Assembly (NCBI GenBank): GCA_029213005.1
Contig: JARGPI010000016.1
Span: 62,001 to 126,000 of the forward strand
Direction: 5' to 3'
Length of the DNA: 64,000 nucleotides
From: Verrucomicrobiales bacterium
GTDB lineage: Bacteria > Verrucomicrobiota > Verrucomicrobiia > Verrucomicrobiales > DEV007
Part shown: piece by piece, positions 44,609-53,153 of the stretch
Layout: each line of letters starts with the position of its first letter
Numbering within the stretch: the stretch's first letter is position 1
Position numbers and translations under genes: made by a program
The notes under the pieces: generated by a model
What the model saw: the letters and a program-made list of their open reading frames with translations, nothing else
Database searches by the model: none
What the model was told of the DNA's origin: nothing

Positions 44609-44833
44609 ATGACAGTCTCTATTGAATATTGTGTGCAGTGAAACTACGAGCCTGAAGCCGTCAGTTTGGCGGCTGAATTGAGGGAATCCGTAGGAGCTAA
44701 AACCAAGTTAATCCCCGGAAAAGGCGGGATTTTTGAGGTGATAGCAGATGGAGAAATCGTCTACGAAAAGGCAAAAACGGGGCGCTTTCCCAATCGCGGT
44801 GAAGTGACAAAACTCCTCGGGAAAGAAGTTTAA
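44609..44833 (+). CDS. SelW/Rdx-family selenoprotein with CxxU motif, Sec at UGA 44639-44641
   Basis: A small thioredoxin-like redox protein missed by normal calling because codon 11 is TGA. The full frame has 74 residues: MTVSIEYCVQ-(UGA)-NYEPEAVSLAAEL, then GAKTKLIPGKGGIFEV, DGEIVYEKAKTGRFPNRGEV and TAA at 44831. This is the classic SelW/Rdx pattern: Y-C-x-x-U after the first strand, G-x-G-G-x-F-E-V, and K-x-x-x-G-R-F-P. ACAGG lies 8 bp before the ATG. A hairpin at 44657-44673 fits a SECIS. A dyad repeat begins 6 bp after the stop. Partner proteins of this family are poorly known; a redox role is inferred from the motif. Confidence 0.88.
44657..44673 (+). promoter_or_regulatory. Candidate bacterial SECIS hairpin of the SelW-like gene
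   Basis: Starting 15 bases after the UGA, GCCGUC pairs with GGCGGC (one U-G pair) around the loop AGUUU. The loop G is 23 bases past the UGA. The stem sequence differs completely from that of msrA, whereas loop, closing C-G pair, stem length and distance agree. Confidence 0.75.
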
Positions 44834-44838
44834 GAGGA

Positions 44839-44877
44839 GACTGTACCCTGTACAGTGTTGGACTGTACCCTGTACAA
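44839..44877. repeat. Paired 11-bp dyad element, copy 5 (direct form)
   Basis: GACTGTACCCTGTACA occurs at 44839-44854 and again, same orientation, at 44861-44876, period 22 bp. The dyads proper are 44843-44853 and 44865-44875. Its first dyad and 11-base linker are identical to those of copy 4, but the second dyad is turned round. It lies directly after the SelW-like gene. Confidence 0.85.
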
Positions 44878-45083
44878 TTGTCGGCTCAAGAGCTAGAAAA
44901 GGGTCTCCGCAGTGCCTACGGAGGATGTTCCAAAAGCCAGCCACCGGGTGCGGAACCCCGACGCCCCACATGCATGATCGAAGCCGATCAACTGATGCAT
45001 CTGAGGAGTTGGGTGAGCGATTGCTTCGTCTCATCTTGAGAGGGGCTGAGTATCCTCTTGGGTTTCAAACTCGACCGTTCTCT

Positions 45084-47063
45084 TTAGCGAACGCCAATGA
45101 TGTAGCGATGTTTTCGCTTAATATCTTGAAGAAATTTGAGCGTTTTAAAGGGATGCTGCGATGCGATTCCGGGAATAATTGACTGCTGAATCTCTCCTTT
45201 GCCAAGATGAGCGAGCCAGGTTCCGTCATCGAGTTTAATCGTGTCACCTGAGATTCCGCATTCGATCAGCACAGGCTTTTTGTCATTGAAGTAGCGGTCC
45301 GGAATTTTGATCCAGTTATCGAGTAAGCTTTCCGGGCGATAATTTCCGTCATGAGCAGAGAACCGGTAAATCTCGCCACTCTCTTTAATGACAGCGAAGT
45401 TAATACCGTAATTGCCTGAATAGAGAGATTTTACACCGCTCGTGATCGCATCTGGCAATTCGAGTTGTCCTTTGTGGTTAAAACCTTTTAAGCTGCCTTC
45501 TTGAGTCAAAACCAGTGCTGCGATTTCTATTCCGAGATGTGATGATATTGCTATATCTTTAAATGTCATAGTTTGCGCCCAATCTTTAAAGTCCCATTCC
45601 ATATTTCCCCCGATAAAAATCAGCTCAATGGTGCCATTCCCGTTAAGGGCTAACAGGCTGCCCTGTTTACGATCGCCTCCGCGATAAACTCCTCCGCCAT
45701 ATACGACCTTTGCAATATTGTCTATCTCTCCGGAATCCCCGTTTAGATGCTCCCATTTCAGTTGGTTTGAAAGGGTCGTGAGGGTTCCCGCCCAAACTGA
45801 TGCCGGGTGTGCCAACCATTTAACCTCACTCACGTTAAGGGGTTTCCATCCATCAGATTCATAGCGCCAGACACCGAGTTCCGGACTGTGAACGATGGGT
45901 CCGACCGCGCTGATTTCAAGAATCCAGTCAAAGTCGGCGTTCTTCAGTTCTTCGGGTAGGGATACCGATTTGCCTCCAATCTCACCTTCGAAAAAGAGCC
46001 GGCCTTTCGGTAGGGGGGCTAGTTGTGTTGTTAGTTCGGGGATAGCAGGTTCCTTTTTTGAGTAGAACCGAGGTTTCCATAATAGAATTCCGGCAATGAG
46101 AATTACCAACGTAAAAAAAACAATGGAGCAGGTACGCAGTCCTTTCGATATTTTTCGTTTCGTGGAGTTAGCTGAAGGGTATTCCGTAACTTCCCCGATT
46201 GGTTGGCTCCGCACCGTGTCGATGTCACTTCGAATTTCACTCGCGTGCTGATATCGACGATCCGGATGGACTTCCATGGCCCGGAAAACGATGTCATCGA
46301 TTCGTGGGTCAAGTGGTTCCTCAAAGGGGCTGATCTGAGAGGGAGGATGAACCGCTCCTCGTGGTAGGGTTGCCGTTAGCATTTCGTAAAACATGACGCC
46401 CAAACTGTATAGATCCGCTCGATGGTCCACATCGGGGCCACCCGTAATCTGTTCCGGGGCCACATAGTTTGGAGTCCCCATCGACACTCCCGTTTGGGTT
46501 GCCCCGTCCATGGTGCCGGTATCTATTTTATCGACCAGAAGTTTGGCAAGACCAAAGTCGCCGATTTTAACGACGCCTTCTGAATTTAGGAAGACGTTCG
46601 CCGGTTTGATATCCCGATGAACCACTCCTTTCGAGTGGGCGTAGGCGAGAGCATCGCAAATTTGACAGATTGCATTTAGCGCTCCATATCCATCGAGGCG
46701 ACTGTTTTTGCAATACTGCTGCAGATCACACCCATCGATGTATTCCATCACAAAGTAGGAATGCCCCGCTTCCGTGTGACCAAAATCGTGAATGTTGACG
46801 ATATTGGGATGCTGCAGCATAGCCATTGCTTTGGCCTCGCGACAAAACCGCTTAAGAAATTCTTCGTTTTTTCCGAGTTCTGGGGGCAGCAATTTGATGG
46901 CTACGGTTCGGCCAAGACTCTCCTGTACTCCCCGGTAGACCGCCCCCATTCCTCCTAACCCGATCAATTGCTCGATATCAAACCCCGCTAAGAGGCGTGA
47001 GAGATCTTCCGGGTCTGGAGGATCCCATTCAGGAAAAAACGATTCAGGATCAGACGTTGGCAT
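45084..47063 (-). CDS. Transmembrane Ser/Thr protein kinase with C-terminal sensor-like domain
   Basis: A 659-residue Hanks-type kinase. Glycine loop IGLGGMGAVYRG (residues 34-45), VAIK lysine at 57, catalytic HRDIKPAN at 149-156, DFG in KIGDFGLAK, and the APE region YVAPEQ. One transmembrane helix lies at about 312-331. The extracytoplasmic C-terminal half (about 355-659) starts GRLFFEGEIGGKSVSLPEEL and ends HRYIIGVR; it is shared with the next two upstream genes and looks like an all-beta, possibly RCC1/propeller-like, fold. It is the last gene of the sigma-kinase cluster. No PASTA repeats are present. Confidence 0.92.
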   Translation of the reverse strand: MPTSDPESFFPEWDPPDPEDLSRLLAGFDIEQLIGLGGMGAVYRGVQESLGRTVAIKLLPPELGKNEEFLKRFCREAKAMAMLQHPNIVNIHDFGHTEAGHSYFVMEYIDGCDLQQYCKNSRLDGYGALNAICQICDALAYAHSKGVVHRDIKPANVFLNSEGVVKIGDFGLAKLLVDKIDTGTMDGATQTGVSMGTPNYVAPEQITGGPDVDHRADLYSLGVMFYEMLTATLPRGAVHPPSQISPFEEPLDPRIDDIVFRAMEVHPDRRYQHASEIRSDIDTVRSQPIGEVTEYPSANSTKRKISKGLRTCSIVFFTLVILIAGILLWKPRFYSKKEPAIPELTTQLAPLPKGRLFFEGEIGGKSVSLPEELKNADFDWILEISAVGPIVHSPELGVWRYESDGWKPLNVSEVKWLAHPASVWAGTLTTLSNQLKWEHLNGDSGEIDNIAKVVYGGGVYRGGDRKQGSLLALNGNGTIELIFIGGNMEWDFKDWAQTMTFKDIAISSHLGIEIAALVLTQEGSLKGFNHKGQLELPDAITSGVKSLYSGNYGINFAVIKESGEIYRFSAHDGNYRPESLLDNWIKIPDRYFNDKKPVLIECGISGDTIKLDDGTWLAHLGKGEIQQSIIPGIASQHPFKTLKFLQDIKRKHRYIIGVR

Positions 47064-47099
47064 GGGTCATGAATATTCGAAACTTTGCTAACTGAATAT

Positions 47100-48743
47100 C
47101 TATCGAATACCGATCACATATTGATGCCCTTTCTGGGGGATATCGAGATATTTGAGAGTTTTTAAAGGTCCCTGTGAGGTTACTTCCGGGAAGACGATAT
47201 TATCGAATGTTCTTCTGTCGCCAAAAACGAGCCAGGTTCCATCCTCAAATTGAACGACTTGCCCTGAACCGTTGATCTCGATATTAGTCGGTTTTTTATT
47301 TCCAAAACTTTTTTCTGCAACCTGACTCCATGGTTCAAGTTTATCACCGGGCTTAAAAGCGGTATAATGCGAAAAATACCAAAACATGTCTCCATTCTCT
47401 TTTAACACGGTAAAGAAGACTCCATCGGTTCCGGAATGAACGGAAGCGACATTTGAGGTGATTTCCTTGGGTAAATCAAGAGGCCCGTGATGATTGAAAC
47501 CCTCCAGTGTTCCTGCTGACGTAACGGTTAATACAGCCGCTTCGATTCCCAAATGCGGGGAGAGAGCCATGTCCCGAAACCTGCGTTTTTCCGCCCATTC
47601 AGCGAATTCCCACTCCATTTTAGCCCCAAATAGGATCAATTCTAGGCGTCCGTCAGCGGTCAAAGCAACGAGGCTCCCTTCGTCCACATTACCTCCGCGA
47701 AAGGTCCCGCCTCCGAGTTCTGTGTTTGCGACATTTCTTATCTTTCCCGATTTCCCGTTACGATGCTGCCATCTCAATTCATTTGATGCAGTCAGCGCAG
47801 TATCTTTCCAGACAAAAATGGGATAACTCAACATTTTAACGTTTTTGAAATCCAAAGACTTCCAACCATCTTTGCCAAACTGGAAGACTCCTTTTTTCGG
47901 GCTGTGAACCAGTGGCCCGTGTCCATTTTCTATGACCCAGTCAAATTCGAGAGTCTTCATGTTTTCGGGGATGGATATCGGTTTTCCTGCGAAAAGTCCT
48001 TCGAAAACGAGACGACCGGTTTCCCCTTGTTCGAATGGGTTAGAATGATCACGTTCGGGACTTCGTTTGGAAATAGATGGCGTTAAAGCCGCTGAAATGT
48101 TTGCTGGTGCACCTGCTCGAATCTCCTGACGTTTTTCCATGACCAGCTTTGCCGCTTTCAAGTCCAGCTCTTTGGTTAAATCCTTCTGCATCGCATCGAG
48201 AGCTGCGTCCCACGCTTGATAAAGAGGGATGCTCTTTTCTTCCCTCATTTTGGTGAAATTCTCATTCGAGACCCGCCAGACGTTCCTCAATTTAGCTACC
48301 GCAGGAGAAATTTCCGGTGGATCTTTTTGCGGAAGTTCCTGACCGGATTTCAGCCGATCAATCTCTGCCTGCCACTCCATGACTTTATCGAGGTTTCCGG
48401 TTTTTGCGGTAGCTGCTTTCCTGCGATTTAATGCGTCTAGATACCTGGAATTCAACGTCTCCATTTCATTTCGATACGGGACGATGGCCTTTTCTTCCAA
48501 AGTCTGATAGAAACGTTTTTCGAGGTCGGCTAAACGCTGTGCGACGTCATTGGCGGACGAGTCTTCGCTTCGAGCTGATTGACTGGGAATCCATAGGAAT
48601 AAGGTAGTTAATAAAAGGGGATACCAACCGGATTTCAAAAGGTACCCTGCGCGATTAATTGGGGGGCTGGTCGCACTTGGCGAGGGATATTGAGCACTGC
48701 CTTTTTTCGCTTGGATTCCAGCCGTTAGGTATCGATTTTTCAT
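47100..48743 (-). CDS. Exported coiled-coil protein sharing the kinase C-terminal domain
   Basis: A 547-residue protein with an N-terminal cytoplasmic stretch, a signal anchor (about residues 38-57, WYPLLLTTLFLWIPSQSA) and a long predicted coiled coil (about 60-210, with RLADLEKRFYQTLEEKAIVP and LTKELDLKAAKLVMEKRQEI). The last 300 residues (from GRLVFEGLFAGKPISIPENM to HQYVIGIR) are homologous to the extracytoplasmic halves of the flanking kinases. There is no kinase domain. It is probably an envelope partner or ligand-binding decoy for the kinases. Confidence 0.8.
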   Translation of the reverse strand: MKNRYLTAGIQAKKGSAQYPSPSATSPPINRAGYLLKSGWYPLLLTTLFLWIPSQSARSEDSSANDVAQRLADLEKRFYQTLEEKAIVPYRNEMETLNSRYLDALNRRKAATAKTGNLDKVMEWQAEIDRLKSGQELPQKDPPEISPAVAKLRNVWRVSNENFTKMREEKSIPLYQAWDAALDAMQKDLTKELDLKAAKLVMEKRQEIRAGAPANISAALTPSISKRSPERDHSNPFEQGETGRLVFEGLFAGKPISIPENMKTLEFDWVIENGHGPLVHSPKKGVFQFGKDGWKSLDFKNVKMLSYPIFVWKDTALTASNELRWQHRNGKSGKIRNVANTELGGGTFRGGNVDEGSLVALTADGRLELILFGAKMEWEFAEWAEKRRFRDMALSPHLGIEAAVLTVTSAGTLEGFNHHGPLDLPKEITSNVASVHSGTDGVFFTVLKENGDMFWYFSHYTAFKPGDKLEPWSQVAEKSFGNKKPTNIEINGSGQVVQFEDGTWLVFGDRRTFDNIVFPEVTSQGPLKTLKYLDIPQKGHQYVIGIR

Positions 48744-48843
48744 AGTCGGATAGAGAGAGCAGTTTTGCCGTAAAACCGCGTCTACTACTCCCTATTCCGT
48801 CCACGACTCGATATTTCAGTTGGAGTGCAATTATTTTGTCCGC

Positions 48844-50847
48844 TTACTGAATTCCGATAACAAAAAGGCAGTTAAATTTAGGGTTATTTAAAATTCTGAG
48901 GTCGGATAGTGGCCCGTGATCGGTAATTTCACGAAAAACAGGCTTTTCGAAACCAATATCACCAGTCCAAGCTGCCCAGGTTCCATCGGAAAATTGGACG
49001 GTTCTTCCGTGTCCGCCGTAGAAAAAATGCACAGGGTGTTTTGATGGAAACAAGTCATGAGGCGCTTTAATCCAACCTTTCTGGTATCGATTTGCGCCGA
49101 GTTCGACGACTTTTCCCTTCGTAAGTTCATAGATGTCGCCATTTTCTTTGACGATCGCAATTCTGCCCCGGGATGTGCCTCCGATAGAGACCTCGACAAC
49201 ACCGTATGAAATCTCGGGAGGCAGTTTCACGATTCCATCCCGGTTAAACGCGATGAGTTCCCCTGATTTGGTCAGGCAGAAAATCTCCATCGCCAACCCA
49301 TAGTGAATTGAAATTTCAACATCCTGAAACCTATTAGTCTTCGCCCAGGATTCGAAATCCCAATTTAACTCGCTGTTCGGAACGACTAATTTCAGTTCAC
49401 CGGTTTTCAGCAGCACGGTCATGACACTGACTGTGAAGCTTTCGGTGCCTCCTCCACAGTTGAAGTCAATAACCTCCATAAATGTGCCGTGCTCCTTGTC
49501 TTTGAATTTCCAATTCAGCTGGTTTCCGATAGTCAGCTCCGTTCCCGCCCAGGTGGGATTGGTATTCCGTTTTTTGCAGTAACTTTTCTGCACGACTCGA
49601 ATGCTCTGCCTGGTCAGAAATTGAACGCCTATTTTTTCGCTCGCCACAAGGATGCCACCTCTGTGATTTGGATGAATCCAGTCAAATCTCTGTTCTTTCC
49701 ATTCGTCTGGAATTTTTGCAGGGTGCCCCTGGACCCTTCCGCTAAACACAAGTTTTCCTTTTGAGGAGTTTTCAATAGGAACCGTGTGGTTCACCACTGG
49801 GGTGGGCGGTGATGTTTTTGGTAAGAAAAATAGAATTCCTGCCGTGATCAGACAAACCGAGATTCCACCGATTATGAGTGCCGTTAATGGGAATCGATTT
49901 CGTTTTTCCTCAACGATTGAGGCCGCTTTCACTACTGGTTGCCTTTGGACAGCTTCGATCGCTTCTCGAAATTCACTGGCAGTTTGGTAGCGATGGCCGC
50001 GATCGGTCTCCATCGATCGAAATACGATTGGGTCGAGTCTTGCATCGGGTTTAAATGAGGTGATTTCAGAAGGGGCACGCACCGCTCCCTGAGGTAGATT
50101 GCCAGTAAGAATTTCGTAAAACAACACTCCGAGGCTGTAAAGATCGGCCCGATGGTCGATACTTTCCCCCTGTTCGAGTTGTTCAGGGGCCATATAGCTT
50201 GGGGTGCCCATCGTCACACCGGTTAACGTTAAATTTAACAATTCGGAGTAAGCGGGGTCTGACATTTCCGGGCGGAGAAGCTTGGCCAGCCCGAAGTCTC
50301 CAACCTTGACTATTCCTTCGGAAGTTAAAAACACATTACCCGGCTTGATATCCCGGTGAATAATATTGTTTGCGTGGGCGTAAGTCAGGGCGTCGCAGAC
50401 TTGAACCATAATGTTCATCGCTCCGTTGGTGTCGAGCTGGCCGTTCTTAGCATGTTGGTGCAAGTCGCAGCCATCGACAAATTCCATCACAAAATATACA
50501 TGACCGCATTCTGTCTCTCCATAATCATGAATGCTGACGATATTGGGATGGTTCAGCATTGCCATCGCTCTGGCTTCCCTTCGGAAACGCTCCTTGAATT
50601 CAAGATCACGGCCGAGTTCAGCCGGTAAAAGCTTGATCGCTACTGGTCGTTCCAGGCTTTTCTGAATGCCCCGGTAAACCACGCCCATGCCGCCCTTTCC
50701 GATTATCTCAAGGATTTCGAAGGCCGGAAGAAGCAGGGATAGTGCCTCAAGCGACGGAGGATTCCAATTCCGGGTAGCAACTGAAGACCAAATTCCTGAC
50801 GAAAGATAGGGAATCGGAGGATCAGGATTCGAGCCGGAAGGATTCAT
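48844..50847 (-). CDS. Transmembrane Ser/Thr protein kinase with C-terminal sensor-like domain
   Basis: A 667-residue kinase paralogous to the one at 45084. Glycine loop IGKGGMGVVYRG (about residues 49-60), IIHRDIKPGNVFL, KVGDFGLAK and YMAPEQ are intact. A transmembrane helix lies at about 326-347 (TALIIGGISVCLITAGILFF). The C-terminal domain begins GKLVFSGRVQGHPAKIPDEW and ends NCLFVIGIQ. Its start is 12 bp downstream of the ECF sigma stop, so the pair is probably one transcription unit and the kinase may control the sigma factor. Confidence 0.92.
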   Translation of the reverse strand: MNPSGSNPDPPIPYLSSGIWSSVATRNWNPPSLEALSLLLPAFEILEIIGKGGMGVVYRGIQKSLERPVAIKLLPAELGRDLEFKERFRREARAMAMLNHPNIVSIHDYGETECGHVYFVMEFVDGCDLHQHAKNGQLDTNGAMNIMVQVCDALTYAHANNIIHRDIKPGNVFLTSEGIVKVGDFGLAKLLRPEMSDPAYSELLNLTLTGVTMGTPSYMAPEQLEQGESIDHRADLYSLGVLFYEILTGNLPQGAVRAPSEITSFKPDARLDPIVFRSMETDRGHRYQTASEFREAIEAVQRQPVVKAASIVEEKRNRFPLTALIIGGISVCLITAGILFFLPKTSPPTPVVNHTVPIENSSKGKLVFSGRVQGHPAKIPDEWKEQRFDWIHPNHRGGILVASEKIGVQFLTRQSIRVVQKSYCKKRNTNPTWAGTELTIGNQLNWKFKDKEHGTFMEVIDFNCGGGTESFTVSVMTVLLKTGELKLVVPNSELNWDFESWAKTNRFQDVEISIHYGLAMEIFCLTKSGELIAFNRDGIVKLPPEISYGVVEVSIGGTSRGRIAIVKENGDIYELTKGKVVELGANRYQKGWIKAPHDLFPSKHPVHFFYGGHGRTVQFSDGTWAAWTGDIGFEKPVFREITDHGPLSDLRILNNPKFNCLFVIGIQ

Positions 50848-50859
50848 GTTTGGCTCCAG

Positions 50860-51579
50860 TTATGAATCGGAGAGAACTTGCTGCAAATACCGATTTTCCG
50901 ACTTCCAGTCATCTTCATCCGATGTGGTATCGCGAACCGCTTCAGAAAATGCGATTTTAAAACGCTTCTTTAATCGGGATCGAATCACACGGAGATTCTC
51001 AGTAGATATGGAAAATTCATCTTCGATTGATCTCAACTCTTCAGGAATTTCTTCGGTTAATTTATCTAGGAACGGAAAGATCCGGAGGAATAGATCCTCC
51101 TTTCCCCGGGATTGATAGCTTACACGCAATGTCTCTTTAACGGATTCGACAAGTTCCCTTGCCCATTCCCGGTCGTAAACCCGGCAAAACCGATCAGAAT
51201 CCCATTCATCCGGCGGGAATTCACCGTCGTCCCGAACCTCTTCAATACTGACTTCTCTGGAACGATCTCTGCAGGCGCTTTTTTCGTATCGTATTTTGCT
51301 TCTCAGAAAGTTTTCGAGAGCCTTGCAGAGATAAGATCGCAGTGAGCCTTTACTGTGGTCAGCCTTCTGAAACACTTGTTGGCGTCGCGACAAAAGAAAA
51401 AAATCTTGGAATAGGTCCTCCGGATCAAAGGATGGAGGGCACGTTTTCTGCAAGGTTCTCCGAATCGGAACCTGATAAATCAACCACAACTCCTCCAATG
51501 CCTTTTCTGCCACCTCCGACCGAGAATCTCGGGCAAGTTTGACGAGACCCCATCTTGTTTCCGGAAATAAGCGGCTCAT
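50860..51579 (-). CDS. ECF-type RNA polymerase sigma factor
   Basis: A 239-residue sigma-70 family protein. Region 2 is visible (ALEELWLIYQVPIRRTLQ..FDPEDLFQDFFLLSRRQQ) and a region-4-like helix-turn-helix follows (FSISTENLRVIRSRLKKRFK). A basic segment lies between them (YEKSACRDRSREV). No anti-sigma gene is adjacent; instead it lies directly upstream of the kinase gene. In Planctomycetes and Verrucomicrobia, kinase-linked ECF groups are known, and that arrangement is inferred here. Confidence 0.85.
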   Translation of the reverse strand: MSRLFPETRWGLVKLARDSRSEVAEKALEELWLIYQVPIRRTLQKTCPPSFDPEDLFQDFFLLSRRQQVFQKADHSKGSLRSYLCKALENFLRSKIRYEKSACRDRSREVSIEEVRDDGEFPPDEWDSDRFCRVYDREWARELVESVKETLRVSYQSRGKEDLFLRIFPFLDKLTEEIPEELRSIEDEFSISTENLRVIRSRLKKRFKIAFSEAVRDTTSDEDDWKSENRYLQQVLSDS

Positions 51580-51752
51580 TTGTTCATTGGATGTAAATAA
51601 AAGCAGATCCGGAATTGGGATGCAAATAAAACCTTCCCAGTTAACGGGAAAGGGTGAAGAGAAACTTTCGTTTCAAAATCGCGAAACTCCATCACCTTGT
51701 TTGCTCCGAAATAAAAGACAGCAATTCAAAACCCAGCTGCCAAGTGCGACAT

Positions 51753-53147
51753 TTATTGGCCCTTCCGTCTCGGGTGGTATTTTCTCATCCAGGAATCGCC
51801 CTGCGCTTCCAATTTTTCCGCCAGCTCGTCGATCATCGATTCGCGGATTTTGATCACTTCGGGATCTTCTTCGTCGATCAGATTTTTTGATTCCCAGGGA
51901 TCGTTTTTTAGATCGTAGAATTCCAGCTGAGGGCGATGAAGAAATTGATCGATCGTCCGGAGTCCGATGGTTTCGGCACCGCTCTCTCGATTGTTGACCC
52001 AGGTTCTCCGCTGAACGGTATCGATCGGAAGCGGGTATTCCGCTCTCCAGAGGATATTCCAGATCAATTTGTAGCGGGGCCCCCGCAGGGTGCGCATCGG
52101 GTAATGGGCAAAGATATCGTGCCCGACATGGCTGAGTAAAGCCCGATCCCAGCCCTCGGGTTCCGGAGTGTCGAGTATAGCTAAGATGCTCCGACCGTGC
52201 AGCGGGTAGTCAGAGAAATCTGTGCCGGTCCAATCAAGAACCGTCGGAGTGATATCTGAAAATGCGACGAGCGCCCCGTTCACCGAACCCGGATTGTCCG
52301 ATCCCGGCTTGCGAACGATAAAGGGCACTCTCACGCCGGGTTCGTAATGGGTTCCCATCGCACCCGGTTCGGAAGTTCCGTGGTCGGATATAAAAATAAC
52401 GAGGGTCTCTTCGGTATGTCCGTTTTCCTCGATTGCTTTCAATACCTCGCCCACTCCGAAATCCATTCTCGAGATCTGCTGATAGTATCCGGCGATGCCT
52501 TCGCGAACCTCTTTGTTATCTGGCAAAAACGGAGGAACCTCAATCGCTGCCGGATCGTAGGTGACCGGTGTGTAGCCTTTATACTCGTTTTTGATGCCCC
52601 AGCCCGATCCATCGATCGACGTCGGGTGAGGATCGCTGAAGGAGACGACAAGAAAGAAGGGCGTCTCAGTCCCCTCACTCATAAATTTATCCGCCTTCTT
52701 TGCCATCGTGACCACATCGCGGGAGCCGCGCTTTTCCAGGTAGTCGATCGGGTATTTTTCCATCGGTCGGATGTGATCTTTTCCGATCAAACCGGTTCGG
52801 TATCCGTTCCCTTTCAGCATCGCAAAAACCGTTTCGACATCCGGTCTGATCTCCTGATTGTGCTCCCGGTGAGGGTGAGCGTATTGCCCGTTCGAATGAG
52901 TCAGCAGCCCGGTATAAATCACCGCCCGGCTCGGACCGCAGGAAGCGGTAGTCGCGAAAGCCTGCTCAAAGCGAATGCCCTCAGCCGCAAACTTGTCGAT
53001 GTTCGGCGTTTTCACGATCCGGTTTCCATAGCAACCCACATCGAACCAGGATTGGTTGTCGGAAATCAATAGTACGACATTTTTCTGACCGGCAGATCCG
53101 GTGACGATAGATGCAAAAAGCAGGGTGAAGTAGAGAATTGATTTCAT
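51753..53147 (-). CDS. Secreted type I sulfatase
   Basis: A 464-residue formylglycine sulfatase with a signal peptide (MKSILYFTLLFASIVTGSAG). It has LLISDNQSWFDVGCYGN, the maturation motif C-G-P-S-R at Cys70, IGKDHIRP and FISDHGTSEPG. The layout resembles heparan N-sulfatase-type (SGSH-like) enzymes, fitting the neighbouring HGSNAT-like gene, but the substrate cannot be assigned. It lies 6 bp after the acyltransferase stop and is probably co-transcribed with it. Confidence 0.92.
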   Translation of the reverse strand: MKSILYFTLLFASIVTGSAGQKNVVLLISDNQSWFDVGCYGNRIVKTPNIDKFAAEGIRFEQAFATTASCGPSRAVIYTGLLTHSNGQYAHPHREHNQEIRPDVETVFAMLKGNGYRTGLIGKDHIRPMEKYPIDYLEKRGSRDVVTMAKKADKFMSEGTETPFFLVVSFSDPHPTSIDGSGWGIKNEYKGYTPVTYDPAAIEVPPFLPDNKEVREGIAGYYQQISRMDFGVGEVLKAIEENGHTEETLVIFISDHGTSEPGAMGTHYEPGVRVPFIVRKPGSDNPGSVNGALVAFSDITPTVLDWTGTDFSDYPLHGRSILAILDTPEPEGWDRALLSHVGHDIFAHYPMRTLRGPRYKLIWNILWRAEYPLPIDTVQRRTWVNNRESGAETIGLRTIDQFLHRPQLEFYDLKNDPWESKNLIDEEDPEVIKIRESMIDELAEKLEAQGDSWMRKYHPRRKGQ

Positions 53148-53153
53148 TATAAA

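Noticed and set aside
48652..48662. Single GTACCCTG near 48652 as a seventh repeat copy
   Set aside because: It lies inside the N-terminal coding part of the exported coiled-coil gene, has no second dyad at 22 bp and lacks the second GTAC.
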